Source of the DNA: an uncultured Bacteroidales bacterium
GTDB taxonomy: Bacteria > Bacteroidota > Bacteroidia > Bacteroidales > SZUA-534
Direction of reading: 5' to 3'
Length of the DNA stretch: 64,000 nucleotides
Assembly: GCA_902790595.1 (NCBI GenBank)
Contig: CADASL010000008.1
Coordinates: 62,001 to 126,000, forward strand
Positions 47,176 to 55,961 of this stretch are shown here, one piece after another. The notes under the pieces were generated by a model that saw only the letters and a program-made list of their open reading frames with translations, searched no databases and was not told the DNA's origin. Position 1 is the stretch's first letter; the number at the start of each line of letters is the position of its first letter. The position numbers were made by a program, and so were the translations under genes.

Positions 47176-47369
47176 AATGAGGGCTTTTTGCTTCAAGAAA
47201 CACAAAGATTGCAGGACTTGCCGCAAAATAACCATTCAATATTTTGTCAACCAAACACATACGGCGCCATTAACAAAAAATAGCCGTCCATACAAAATTT
47301 TTTAAAACCTCTGCTACGATATGGCGTAGGTTATAACTTCATTTGTAATGAATTTTAAATAGTACAACT

Positions 47370-48842
47370 ATGGAGAAGCATTGCAACGGAAAAGTAATCA
47401 CAACGGCAATAACAGAATTGTCAAGATGTGAGGTGTTTGTGTATGGTACCGATATGAATGGTAGCCGGGTAGGACGCGCGGAGCAATTGGCGCAGGCGAA
47501 GTTTGGAGCGCAACCCGGACAATCCGGACCGCAGTTTGGTCCACAGGGACAATGTTACGCTATTCCTGTCGACGTCAACAATTTGCAAAAAATGCAACCG
47601 TACGTCGATGAGTTTATCGATTATGTGAAAGAGCACCCCGACAACCGTTTTTTGATTACGAGGTTGGGCTGCGGCAATGGTTTAATCGACTACAGAGACA
47701 ACCGGATTGCCCCAATGTTTGACGAACTTTATCCGTTGCCCAATGTGATTGTCTCGCGAGAATGGCGTACAATTCTGATGTTCAACCACCAATTACCCGA
47801 CAAACCTGACGCGCCCGAAGTGGTTAACGAAGAGGTTCTTAAGGAATTGTGCCGTCAATACCGCTATCAGATAGGAGCCGGTTGCGTGGCTTTGCTGCCC
47901 GACATTCGCGTCAGGTACGTGGCTGGCAAAGACAAATTCGGTTATACCTCGTTCGGCAACTTTTTCTTCTATGCCGGCAGTATGTATGTGTTCCCCAAGG
48001 ATGCAGCGATACCCGAGGACAACAACGTTCCCGCGCCAACTATCGCCTACAATACCAAGAAGATAGCCGACGGATTGCGATTGGTTGCGCCCGAAGATTT
48101 TACCTTGAGGTCATATAAAACCGGCCGCATAAGGCATTTTACCAGAGAGGAATATCGGGAAATACTTGCAAATATGGAAGATACGAGTTTGTTGGTGCTT
48201 CTCAACAAGCAGGATAATACCGATTTCGTGCGCCAGCTTGCCTACGAGGAGGCGATGCACCGGGGCATTCCCGAAGACGCAATTGATGTTTCGGGAACAT
48301 TGCAGAAAGCGTGGGACGAGTTGGAAAGGAAACGCGAAGAAGATTTTCGCGCAAGATGTTGTGTTATAGACTATTTCCACGACGAGTGTTGGAACCGCCA
48401 GACACCGCGAAAGGTGATTTTCGCGGGAGTGCAAACGCCTTTCAAAGATGTAAACGGTGACTGGATATACACCGGCGATGTGATTCAATTGGAGGAGGAT
48501 TTTAGTATGGAGTATGCGGCCGTTGGCGCTATGTGCGACGAAATGGGCGACGGGCATTATTGCTTTATTCTCGACAATCATAACTGGCCATTGGCCGATT
48601 GTCAGCAGCACCACCAAATGACGCGCGTCGGCACAGTATTCTACCAATTGCAAGAGGACGATTTTCTGAAAGTCAATCAGCGTACAATGCGATTCAACGG
48701 CTGGAGAGATTCGAAAGAGGACACACTAAACAAGGTTTTAATGGCTAAATTTACGCCTAACTTTAAGCAGGATTTTTGGGAATATAAAATGCTTGATGTG
48801 TTAGGGGCTGAATTTGATTGGAGGAAACCAACTGATATATAA
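47370..48842 (+). CDS. Composite A1S_2505-like and YopX-like accessory protein
   Basis: The 490-residue product looks stitched together. Residues about 18-130 resemble the A1S_2505-type phage non-structural family: VFVYGTDMNGSRVGRAEQLAQAKFGA, GPQGQCYAIPVDVNNLQKM, ITRLGCGNGLIDYRDNRIAPMF. A middle part (about 150-340) is unrecognised. Around 345-380, RKVIFAGVQTPFKDVNGDWIYTGDVI resembles a YopX-like beta fold of phage and plasmid genes (TGLKDKNGxxIYEGDIV pattern). Both parts point to a phage or mobile origin. It is soluble, with no signal peptide. It leads an island of three genes, with a GIY-YIG protein 20 bases downstream. The domain names are pattern matches by eye and the function is unknown. 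Confidence 0.7.
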   Translation: MEKHCNGKVITTAITELSRCEVFVYGTDMNGSRVGRAEQLAQAKFGAQPGQSGPQFGPQGQCYAIPVDVNNLQKMQPYVDEFIDYVKEHPDNRFLITRLGCGNGLIDYRDNRIAPMFDELYPLPNVIVSREWRTILMFNHQLPDKPDAPEVVNEEVLKELCRQYRYQIGAGCVALLPDIRVRYVAGKDKFGYTSFGNFFFYAGSMYVFPKDAAIPEDNNVPAPTIAYNTKKIADGLRLVAPEDFTLRSYKTGRIRHFTREEYREILANMEDTSLLVLLNKQDNTDFVRQLAYEEAMHRGIPEDAIDVSGTLQKAWDELERKREEDFRARCCVIDYFHDECWNRQTPRKVIFAGVQTPFKDVNGDWIYTGDVIQLEEDFSMEYAAVGAMCDEMGDGHYCFILDNHNWPLADCQQHHQMTRVGTVFYQLQEDDFLKVNQRTMRFNGWRDSKEDTLNKVLMAKFTPNFKQDFWEYKMLDVLGAEFDWRKPTDI

Positions 48843-48862
48843 ATATTAAAAAAATTAAAATT

Positions 48863-49684
48863 ATGATTACGATTCAAGAACTATTGATGAAACGCGGACT
48901 ACCTGAAACAACAAAAATTAAAATGGTACGTCACAAAGACCAACGAATTGACATTTTCGAAAAGTACCGAACCAACAAGTCCGAGTTTGAGCGTTATCAG
49001 TCAGCGCAAGCAGAACCTAAATACAAAGGTGCTGACTATTTAATCAGTTTCGTGGGTGAAGAAAACAATCGGGCTCGACTTGTAGGTGTGTATAAAATTG
49101 TTGCTGAACTTCCGATGGATGAGAAACATAGAACTTGCCCAGAGGATAAGTACTATTATCAATTGGAAGAAATGCCTGGATTCGAAGATTTGGTTGAGCG
49201 CGTTGTCGTAAAATGGTCAAACGCAATAGCTTGGGTACAATGGTTTAAAAATGATATGGAAGTAATTGAAATTTCAGCAGGTTTAAGTTATCGCCAATTT
49301 AAGGACTATATGGATTTTGTTCTTCCATTTGTGGAATTGAAGGAAATAATAGATAATCAATATCCTGATTGGAAAAAAATGTTGTCAGCTGTATATGGTG
49401 TGTATGTTATTTGCGACAATAAAACTGGACAATTGTACATAGGCTCTGCATACGGTGATGAAGGTGTATGGGGAAGATGGCTTGATTATGTAAAAACAGG
49501 CGGACACGGAGGCAATAAGTCATTAAAAGAGTTGATTGACAAGGACCCTAATTATGCTATGAATTTCACTTTTTCACTACTTGTTGTAATGTCAAAAAGT
49601 AGCACAAAAGAAGCAGTGATAGCTAAAGAACAAATATTCAAACATAAATTTGGCACAATGATTAACGGTTTGAACAATAATTAA
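48863..49684 (+). CDS. GIY-YIG domain protein with unknown N-terminal domain
   Basis: In the 273-residue product the C-terminal third is a GIY-YIG nuclease-like domain. It has GVYVI (179-183), LYIGSA (191-196), the catalytic-type Arg205 in GRWLDY, and Glu256 in IAKEQIFKHKFGT, ending with GLNNN. The N-terminal 170 residues are not recognised; a VGVYKI-like strand near 74-79 recalls other GIY-YIG proteins of this layout. Codons are more AT-rich than in flanking housekeeping genes, suggesting acquisition. It lies between the composite protein and the zinc-ribbon gene, whose ATG directly follows this stop codon, so the genes are coupled. Confidence 0.85.
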   Translation: MITIQELLMKRGLPETTKIKMVRHKDQRIDIFEKYRTNKSEFERYQSAQAEPKYKGADYLISFVGEENNRARLVGVYKIVAELPMDEKHRTCPEDKYYYQLEEMPGFEDLVERVVVKWSNAIAWVQWFKNDMEVIEISAGLSYRQFKDYMDFVLPFVELKEIIDNQYPDWKKMLSAVYGVYVICDNKTGQLYIGSAYGDEGVWGRWLDYVKTGGHGGNKSLKELIDKDPNYAMNFTFSLLVVMSKSSTKEAVIAKEQIFKHKFGTMINGLNNN

Positions 49685-49969
49685 ATGTACTACACCTACC
49701 ATATAAAATGCCCGAAATGCGGCTTTGCGTTTGACTGGCGAGAGGGAAAGGTCGGGGATAAAGTGTATCTGCACTGCGATGTTTGCGGAAAGGAATTGCT
49801 GCATCCCGAGGACACCGAATCGTTAGTCCCCGATTACCCCGCTTGTGAATGTGGCGGCCGTTTTTGGGAAACTGAATCTTGGGCGCCATTCGTCTGCCCG
49901 AATTGTGATTATGAGATAGAAAATCACGAGATTCGGGAAACTGTTGAGGTGGATGAAAACCAAGCATAG
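49685..49969 (+). CDS. Small multi-zinc-ribbon protein
   Basis: The 94-residue protein contains CPKC (9-12), CDVC (31-34), CEC near 54 and CPNC near 71-74, enough for two zinc knuckles. No other domain is seen. Its start codon begins immediately after the stop of the GIY-YIG gene. Such proteins bind nucleic acid or other proteins; the partner is not evident. Acidic surroundings (HEIRETVEVDENQA) make direct DNA binding less certain. Confidence 0.75.
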   Translation: MYYTYHIKCPKCGFAFDWREGKVGDKVYLHCDVCGKELLHPEDTESLVPDYPACECGGRFWETESWAPFVCPNCDYEIENHEIRETVEVDENQA

Positions 49970-50066
49970 ACGTGGTTCGCAACGTCTATACCATCGTTTT
50001 TAGTAACCTTGTTTGCGTATTTGTGCGGCAGTATTATATTTGTGTTGATAATCAATGCAATGAACA

Positions 50067-50684
50067 ATGTCGCGCAATTTGTTCCAAAACCGATTCCTTA
50101 TACCGTCGGCGCGTGCCAATTGGCACGGTTATAGTGGCGGTGAATATTTTGTGACAATCTGTACGCAGAACCGCGAACATTTTTTTGGAGAAATCAGTAG
50201 TGGTGAAAAAAACGAACCTGAAATGGTATTAACCCAGGTTGGCCAATTTGTTGAAGAACAATTACAAAATGTGACGCGACATTATCCGTATGCGGAAATA
50301 CCGTTGTGGGTTGTAATGCCCAATCACGTGCACGCGATTGTGGTAATTGGTGATGCAAATTGTAGAGACGCGATTCATCGCGTCTTTGCGCCTCAAAATG
50401 TTGGAGACGCGATTAATCGCGTCTCTACGGATGAAACCAATGATGTTGGCGGTGTAACAGGCAACAGAAATCCTATGTTGAAAAATTGTTTGGGGGCCGT
50501 TGTGCGTGGATTAAAGGCTCGTGTTACCAAATTCGCCAAGGACAACAACATCCCATTTGCGTGGCAGACACGGTTTTATGACCATATTGTGCGCAATCAA
50601 CCCGAGATGAACCATATTGCCGAATACATAGAAAACAATGTAGCGAAATGGAATTTGGATAAATTCTACAATAACGAATTGTAG
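50067..50684 (+). CDS. REP-associated tyrosine transposase (RAYT, Y1/HUH family)
   Basis: The 205-residue protein has the Y1 transposase pattern: N-terminal GYSGGEYFVTICTQNREHFFG, the HUH metal motif MPNHVHAIVVI with His87 and His89, and the nucleophile Tyr171 in WQTRFYDHIVRN. It is therefore probably intact. Residues 98-122 (NCRDAIHRVFAPQNVGDA...) are encoded by two REP-like palindromes at 50361-50427, so the repeat lies inside the reading frame. RAYTs are domesticated relatives of IS200/IS605 that cleave palindromic repeats. No full IS ends were found. Confidence 0.88.
   Translation: MSRNLFQNRFLIPSARANWHGYSGGEYFVTICTQNREHFFGEISSGEKNEPEMVLTQVGQFVEEQLQNVTRHYPYAEIPLWVVMPNHVHAIVVIGDANCRDAIHRVFAPQNVGDAINRVSTDETNDVGGVTGNRNPMLKNCLGAVVRGLKARVTKFAKDNNIPFAWQTRFYDHIVRNQPEMNHIAEYIENNVAKWNLDKFYNNEL
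50361..50427. repeat. Two REP-like palindromes inside the RAYT gene
   Basis: The first (50361-50388) is AGACGCGATTCATCGCGTCT with flanking TAG/TTG. The second (50404-50425) is a perfect 22-base palindrome with core GACGCGATTAATCGCGTC. The two are separated by 15 bases. Each keeps the reading frame, encoding DAIHRV and DAINRV. Confidence 0.88.
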
Positions 50685-50887
50685 ATGCGATGCGCTATGA
50701 ATCTGCCCACCAAACCATCCAAATCCCCTTCATCTATTTTTATCGTCAATCCGAAAAACATTGTTGCATAAACTTTTTAAAACTTTGCAATAAATCAAGT
50801 GGTTAGTTTATGCAACCAATCGGTTTTATCAATCGATATTATAGAAAAATACCATAATCATTATAGAATTAATGGTTCTTGAACCAC

Positions 50888-50895
50888 TACTTTTG
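50888..50895 (+). promoter_or_regulatory. Putative -7 element for nhaD
   Basis: TACTTTTG matches TAnnTTTG, 33 bases before the nhaD ATG. A GGTTC/GAACC inverted repeat (50874-50885) lies just upstream and could be an operator. The remaining 50685-50873 gap is AT-rich and holds no visible gene. Confidence 0.45.
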
Positions 50896-50928
50896 CGCCC
50901 GAAAAATTGGGGATAAAAGTACATTGAT

Positions 50929-52326
50929 ATGTTTGCAGTTATGATTTTGGTGTTCGTGCTCGGCTACATTGCCATTGCAATGGAACACCCTTTCAGAATT
51001 GACAAGGCGGCACCGGCGCTCTTCATCGGCGCGGCTTTGTGGGCTATTTATGCACTTGGCGCCGACAGCATTCTGTCGCTCGGCCACAGCGCAGCGTGGA
51101 ACAAATACTCGATGACCGTCGAGGGCGGACTCACCGACGAGAACATTCATTCTTTCTTCAGTTACGAACTTGTTCACCATCTGGGAGATACGGCCGAAAT
51201 CCTGTTCTTCCTGCTTGGCGCGATGACCATTGTCGAGACCGTTGACCGCCACCGCGGATTCAAGGTCATCACCGACAAAATCAAAACCACCAACAAGGTC
51301 AAACTGCTGTGGATTCTGAGCCTCCTGACGTTCTTTATGAGCGCCATTCTCGATAACCTGACAACCACCATCGTAATGGTGGCGCTGCTTCGCAAACTTG
51401 TTGCCGACCAGAAAATGCGCTGGTTCTACGCCAGTATGATTGTGATTGCGGCGAACGCAGGCGGCGCGTGGTCGCCAATTGGTGACGTTACAACCATTAT
51501 GCTCTGGATTGGCGGACAGGTGACAACCGATAAAATCATCTTCGAGGTCTTCCTTCCGTCGCTCATCTGCCTCTGCATCCCGTTGATAATCTTGAGCTTC
51601 ACGTTCAAGGGCGATATTGAGCGCCCAACCGATGAGTCGATGGACAAGGACGACTGGGGCACAACACCGCGCACGCAAAAGGCGATGCTTGTAATGGGCG
51701 TTTGCGGTTTGCTGTTCGTGCCTGTATTTAAAACAGTTACACATCTTCCGCCTTATCTCGGAATGTTGTTGAGCTTGTCGATCGTGTGGGCTGCCACTGA
51801 GCTTATCCATAAGAATCACGCGCCGGGCATCAAAAACAAACTGCGTCCGACCTACATTCTCACGCATATCGACACCCCGACCATTCTGTTCTTCCTGGGT
51901 ATCTTGCTGGCCGTTTCGGCATTGCAGTCGGCCGGTCACTTGTCGCTGATGTCGAACGCTTTGGACGGATGCTTCAAAGATGCAACAGGCGGTGTTTTCA
52001 TTATCGATGTCATCATTGGCGTGTTGTCGTCGGTGGTTGATAATGTGCCACTTGTGGCTGGCGCGATGGGTATGTATCCCATTGAGGCCGCCGACGCAGT
52101 GGGCTACGCCGCCAACTTTGTGCAGAACGGTCCGTTCTGGGAATTCCTGGCCTACACTGCCGGCACGGGTGGTAGTATGCTCATCATCGGTTCGGCCGCA
52201 GGTGTTGCCGCAATGGGCTTGGAGAAAATCGACTTCATCTGGTATCTGAAAAACGTATCGTGGCTGGCTCTCATCGGCTACATTGCCGGCGCAGCGTTCT
52301 TCGTAACAATGTGTGCGATTAGTTAA
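50929..52326 (+). CDS. nhaD: Sodium/proton antiporter of the NhaD type
   Basis: The 465-residue protein has about 12 membrane helices of the ion transporter (IT) superfamily. Diagnostic segments are AILDNLTTTIVMVALLRKL, NAGGAWSPIGDVTTIMLW and the second-half VDNVPLVAGAMGMYP with TAGTGGSMLIIGSAAGV. The paired LDN and VDN plus GD and GGS loops form the cation site. NhaD moves Na+ out in exchange for protons; with the Nqr pump at 798-6708 it ties sodium and proton gradients together. It has its own promoter-like box and terminator. It borders the accessory island on the right. Confidence 0.93.
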   Translation: MFAVMILVFVLGYIAIAMEHPFRIDKAAPALFIGAALWAIYALGADSILSLGHSAAWNKYSMTVEGGLTDENIHSFFSYELVHHLGDTAEILFFLLGAMTIVETVDRHRGFKVITDKIKTTNKVKLLWILSLLTFFMSAILDNLTTTIVMVALLRKLVADQKMRWFYASMIVIAANAGGAWSPIGDVTTIMLWIGGQVTTDKIIFEVFLPSLICLCIPLIILSFTFKGDIERPTDESMDKDDWGTTPRTQKAMLVMGVCGLLFVPVFKTVTHLPPYLGMLLSLSIVWAATELIHKNHAPGIKNKLRPTYILTHIDTPTILFFLGILLAVSALQSAGHLSLMSNALDGCFKDATGGVFIIDVIIGVLSSVVDNVPLVAGAMGMYPIEAADAVGYAANFVQNGPFWEFLAYTAGTGGSMLIIGSAAGVAAMGLEKIDFIWYLKNVSWLALIGYIAGAAFFVTMCAIS

Positions 52327-52381
52327 AGTTTGAAACTGAATGTTTTAAGATAGTTTTAGGGTTATACATTTGTTTGTGGAA

Positions 52382-52418
52382 AGCAGGTTTGTCAGAAATG
52401 ATAGCCTGCTTTTTTTAT
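52382..52418 (+). terminator. Terminator after nhaD
   Basis: AGCAGG pairs with CCTGCT across a 17-base loop and is followed by a T-run. After it, up to 52551, the sequence is heptad-like A/C/T repeats and no gene. Confidence 0.7.
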
Positions 52419-52551
52419 TGAACGACAGACAGATTATCTGATTGATTGCAGTATTGAAGAAATGATTGAGGCTGATACCTAATGCCTAAAACATAGCACT
52501 TCAAGCTAGAAGAACTTAAAACTTAGAACTTTAAACTTCTAAACTTATAAC

Positions 52552-53712
52552 TTATTCCTCGTACAGCAGATACTTTCTTCTGATTGTCTGGAAGTTTTGC
52601 AACCCCTCTTGCCACGATTGGCGGATTTCGGCTTCGGTCATTCCTTTTTCAATCTGTTTGCGAAGTTCGGGGCCAGCAAGTTTGTCCACGAACGATTGGA
52701 AGAAATCGGGATTTGACAGAAAATAATTATAACTGTCAATCAGCCATTTAAGATTGATGCGGGCGTCGGCTTCGAGCGACTCGATGCTTATTTGGCGTAG
52801 GTCGTAGCCGCGGCAGGGCACATCTTTGAAAGGCGGATATTTGGCGCCTTCAACGCTGTGGGGCGTGAAGCGGAACGGTGCAGCAAGATAGTCGGGGTGT
52901 CCGATGGCTTCAAACGGAAAATCGGTGCCGCGCGCCACGCTCATAAACGTGCCTTCAAACAGTCCCAACGACGGGTAGAGCAGCACCGAACGATATGTCG
53001 GCAGGTTTGGCGATGGTTTTATAGGTAGTTGATAATGAGTGCGGTGCGTATAATTCTTGCACGGCACCACCATCAGTTGGCACACTTCGCCATTTTTCAG
53101 CCAATGCTCACCATTCAGCATCATTGCGTACTCGCCAATGGTCATTCCGTGAACGAGCGGCACGGGGTGCATACCAACAAACGAGCGCACTCGGGCGGTG
53201 TCGAGCACAGGCCCATCAACGTAGAAGCCGTTGGGGTTGGGGCGGTCGAGCACCAGCAGCGGCACATTGTTTTCGGCGCAGGCTTCCATCACGTAGTGCA
53301 GTGTCGAAATATAAGTGTAGAAGCGCACGCCAACATCTTGAATATCAAATACTACAAGGTCTAAACTATCCATATCGGCGGCAGTGGGCTTGCGGTGCTT
53401 TCCGTAGAGCGACACCACTTGCAGTCCGGTTTGCGGATCGGTGTTGTCGGCAAGATGCTCGCCCGCATCGGCTTGACCGCGGAAACCGTGCTCGGGGCCG
53501 AAAACGCGGCGGATGTCAATATTGAGCCGCAAAAGGCTGTCAACCAAATGAATATCGCCAATAACTGATGTCTGATTGGCCACCACGGCAATGCGCTTGC
53601 CCGTTATAATCGGCAGATAATCAGCCGTCTGCTGTGCGCCGACAGTCACCTGCGAGTGCGCCCCGAAAGCCATCGCGGCAAGCAAAACCATTATCGCAAC
53701 TTTGATTTTCAT
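52552..53712 (-). CDS. namZ: DUF1343 protein, exo-beta-N-acetylmuramidase NamZ type (GH171)
   Basis: The 386-residue product has a signal peptide (AFGAHSQ) and the DUF1343 signature RRVFGPEHGFRGQADAGE (about 69-86), then VVFDIQDVGVRFYTYISTLHYVMEA and LDRPNPNGFYVDGP. NamZ from Tannerella and Bacillus removes terminal MurNAc from peptidoglycan fragments, so this protein may serve cell-wall recycling or MurNAc salvage in the periplasm. A divergent lolC/E gene shares the 78-base promoter region. It is single and complete. The enzymatic assignment follows the family and has not been tested here. Confidence 0.9.
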   Translation of the reverse strand: MKIKVAIMVLLAAMAFGAHSQVTVGAQQTADYLPIITGKRIAVVANQTSVIGDIHLVDSLLRLNIDIRRVFGPEHGFRGQADAGEHLADNTDPQTGLQVVSLYGKHRKPTAADMDSLDLVVFDIQDVGVRFYTYISTLHYVMEACAENNVPLLVLDRPNPNGFYVDGPVLDTARVRSFVGMHPVPLVHGMTIGEYAMMLNGEHWLKNGEVCQLMVVPCKNYTHRTHYQLPIKPSPNLPTYRSVLLYPSLGLFEGTFMSVARGTDFPFEAIGHPDYLAAPFRFTPHSVEGAKYPPFKDVPCRGYDLRQISIESLEADARINLKWLIDSYNYFLSNPDFFQSFVDKLAGPELRKQIEKGMTEAEIRQSWQEGLQNFQTIRRKYLLYEE

Positions 53713-53732
53713 TCAAAAAATATTTGTCGTTA

Positions 53733-53740
53733 CAAACATA
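53733..53740 (-). promoter_or_regulatory. Putative -7 element for namZ
   Basis: On the minus strand TATGTTTG matches TAnnTTTG, 20 bases before the ATG at 53712. Confidence 0.5.
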
Positions 53741-53763
53741 ACCTTTTCGTGTTCGTTTTCCAC

Positions 53764-53771
53764 TACATTTG
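53764..53771 (+). promoter_or_regulatory. Putative -7 element for the LolC/E gene
   Basis: TACATTTG matches TAnnTTTG, 19 bases before the TTG start at 53791. Together with the box at 53733 it makes a compact divergent promoter. Confidence 0.5.
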
Positions 53772-53790
53772 CCGTTAAAACATAACGATT

Positions 53791-55035
53791 TTGAAAACCG
53801 AGTTTTTCATAGCGAACCGCATCACTTTCAACCGCAAGGACGGGCGCTCGTTCACTGGACCGATCGTCAACATTTCGGTTGCGGGCATTGCTCTGGGCCT
53901 GGCCGTGATGATTCTGAGTATGGCCATTGTCACGGGCTTCCGCGATGTGGTCAGTTCGAAGGTGACAGGTTTCAGCGCCGATGTGCAGATTTCGAATTTC
54001 GACGCCAACAACTCGTTTGAGACGCAGCCGATTGACGCCAACAACGTGCCAATGAGCCAGATATGCGCCATCGACGGTGTTGCTCACGTTCAGCCTTACG
54101 TGCTCAAATCGGGCATTGTGAAAACGCAGAACGACATTCAGGCGGTTGTCTTGAAAGGCATCGACCAGAGTTTCGACTGGTCGTTTCTGCGCAGCCATCT
54201 TGTCGACGGTGAGACGTTCACCATTGCCGACTCAGCGAAATCGAACCGCATTTTTATGTCGGAATATCAGGCCAACTTGCTGCATCTGTCTGTGGGCGAC
54301 AAGATTACCGTTTATTTTGTGCAAGACCCGCCGCGTATGCGCCCGTTTGTGGTGTGCGGTCTCTACAAGACGAGCATCGAAGATTTCGACCGCGTTTATG
54401 CCCTTGTCGATATGAGGCATCTGCAAAAGGTGAACGACTGGCTGCCAAACCAAATCAGCGGTTATGAAGTTGACGTCAACAATTTCGACCGTCTTGAAGC
54501 CGTTGCCGACAGCATTTTTTTTGTGGCGGGCAACAACTTTATGAAAGGCGGTTCGAGCCTGAAAATCACCAATATAAAAGAGCGTTATCCGCAGATTTTC
54601 GATTGGCTCAACCTTCAGGATATGAACGTTTGGGTGATTCTTGCGCTGATGCTTGCCGTGGCGGGTTTCAATATGATTTCGGGTCTGCTGATTCTGATTC
54701 TCGAAAAAACCAGTATGATTGGCCTTCTGAAGGCTCTTGGATACGGCAACTGGCACATTCAAAAGATTTTTCTAATCCAATCGTTCTATCTGATTGTCAA
54801 AGGTTTGGTGTGGGGCAATGTTATCGGCATCGGCTTGTGCCTTCTGCAGCAGCACTTTGCCATTGTTCCGCTCGACGAGTCGTCGTATTATATGAGCACC
54901 GTGCCCATCAATCTGAAACTGCTGCACGTGGTTGCGCTCAACGTGGGAACGCTTGTCTCAACGTTGATTGTGATGCTGTTGCCGTCGCTACTCGTGTCGC
55001 ATATCAGCCCAGCCAAGGCGGTGAAGTTTAATTAG
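53791..55035 (+). CDS. ABC transporter permease of the LolC/LolE-like family (TTG start)
   Basis: The 414-residue FtsX/MacB-type permease has an N-terminal helix (about 27-48), a periplasmic domain of about 220 residues and three C-terminal helices. The segment LILILEKTSMIGLLKALGYGNWHIQKIFLIQS is the coupling-helix region shared by LolC/E. It probably extracts lipoproteins from the inner membrane with a LolD ATPase encoded elsewhere. The start is a TTG at 53791; no in-frame ATG gives the family N-terminus FFIANRITF. It is a single Bacteroidota-type permease gene, not a C/E pair. Confidence 0.9.
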   Translation: MKTEFFIANRITFNRKDGRSFTGPIVNISVAGIALGLAVMILSMAIVTGFRDVVSSKVTGFSADVQISNFDANNSFETQPIDANNVPMSQICAIDGVAHVQPYVLKSGIVKTQNDIQAVVLKGIDQSFDWSFLRSHLVDGETFTIADSAKSNRIFMSEYQANLLHLSVGDKITVYFVQDPPRMRPFVVCGLYKTSIEDFDRVYALVDMRHLQKVNDWLPNQISGYEVDVNNFDRLEAVADSIFFVAGNNFMKGGSSLKITNIKERYPQIFDWLNLQDMNVWVILALMLAVAGFNMISGLLILILEKTSMIGLLKALGYGNWHIQKIFLIQSFYLIVKGLVWGNVIGIGLCLLQQHFAIVPLDESSYYMSTVPINLKLLHVVALNVGTLVSTLIVMLLPSLLVSHISPAKAVKFN

Positions 55036-55144
55036 GTGATGGGAATTAGGAATTAGGAATTAGGAGTTAAGAGTTGGTATAGTGTAACCTTTTAAATCCG
55101 TTAAACTTTAGACTCTAAACTCTAAACTCTAAACTCTCACCCCT

Positions 55145-55777
55145 TTACAGCACAAAGAATTTAATTCCCGCGGCTATCGAGAGCACAATAATGATGATTC
55201 CGCTGATGCGGTTGAGCCAGACAATGCTGCGCAGACGGAAGTGCTTGCGGAAAATATCGACAACGTAAGTGAGTGTGAACCACCACAATACAGCACCGCA
55301 AAGAATCCCGCTCACAAGCGGCATACCATCGTTGAACGAGTTGCCGTCCGACATTAGGTTGAGCATCGAGAATGCCGCACCGAAGAAGATGATTGTCAAC
55401 GGGTTGGATGCCGTCAGGAAGAAAACCGAGATGTAGTCGCCAATCAGGCCCGAGCGCTTGGGGCTGCGGTAGTAGCGATACTCGCCGATGGGGTTTTTGA
55501 GCAGCATTTTGAATCCTAGATAGAGCAGAATCGTCACGCCAGCAATCTGAAAAAACAGTTGATGCTCAGTTAGGAAATCGGTGATGAAAGTGACACCGAA
55601 AGCGGCCAGAACGGCATACGATGTGTCGGCTGTGGCGGCGCCCAATCCCGACATAAATCCTTGAAAACGACCTTTGTTGATGGTTTTCTGCACGCACAGA
55701 ACGCCTATCGGTCCCATCGGTGCCGAAACAATCAGTCCAACAATCAATCCCTTCAAGAAAATCTCAATGCCATTCAT
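55145..55777 (-). CDS. LysE-family translocator
   Basis: The 210-residue protein has about six membrane helices and the LysE/RhtB signature GLIVGLIVSAPMGPIGVLCVQKTINKGR (about 10-37), followed by FFLTASNPLTIIFF. The family exports amino acids, but the substrate here is unknown. It is convergent with the LolC/E gene, the 109-base gap being filled with TAAACTC-type heptads. Its upstream gap (55778-55961) holds more of these plus the CCCGATAA palindrome. Confidence 0.88.
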   Translation of the reverse strand: MNGIEIFLKGLIVGLIVSAPMGPIGVLCVQKTINKGRFQGFMSGLGAATADTSYAVLAAFGVTFITDFLTEHQLFFQIAGVTILLYLGFKMLLKNPIGEYRYYRSPKRSGLIGDYISVFFLTASNPLTIIFFGAAFSMLNLMSDGNSFNDGMPLVSGILCGAVLWWFTLTYVVDIFRKHFRLRSIVWLNRISGIIIIVLSIAAGIKFFVL

Positions 55778-55943
55778 ACTGCATAACGCAAGCGAACCGC
55801 AAAAATAGCATTTTTAACTTAAAGAGTAAAGATGAAAGTTTAAAGTGTAAGGCGAAAAGTGCTATGTGCGGCTATTGAATCGGTCCGCCAAAAATCAGAA
55901 GTCATTATCTTCCAACTTCCAACTTCTAAATCCTAACTTCTAA

Positions 55944-55961
55944 TCCCGATAACTATCGGGA
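55944..55961. repeat. Copy of the TCCCGATA palindrome
   Basis: TCCCGATAACTATCGGGA is an 18-base, near-perfect palindrome adjoining the stop codon of the DUF4421 gene. Related copies are at 6841-6871 and 18883-18900. Flanking bases (55820-55943) are A/C/T heptads. Confidence 0.7.
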
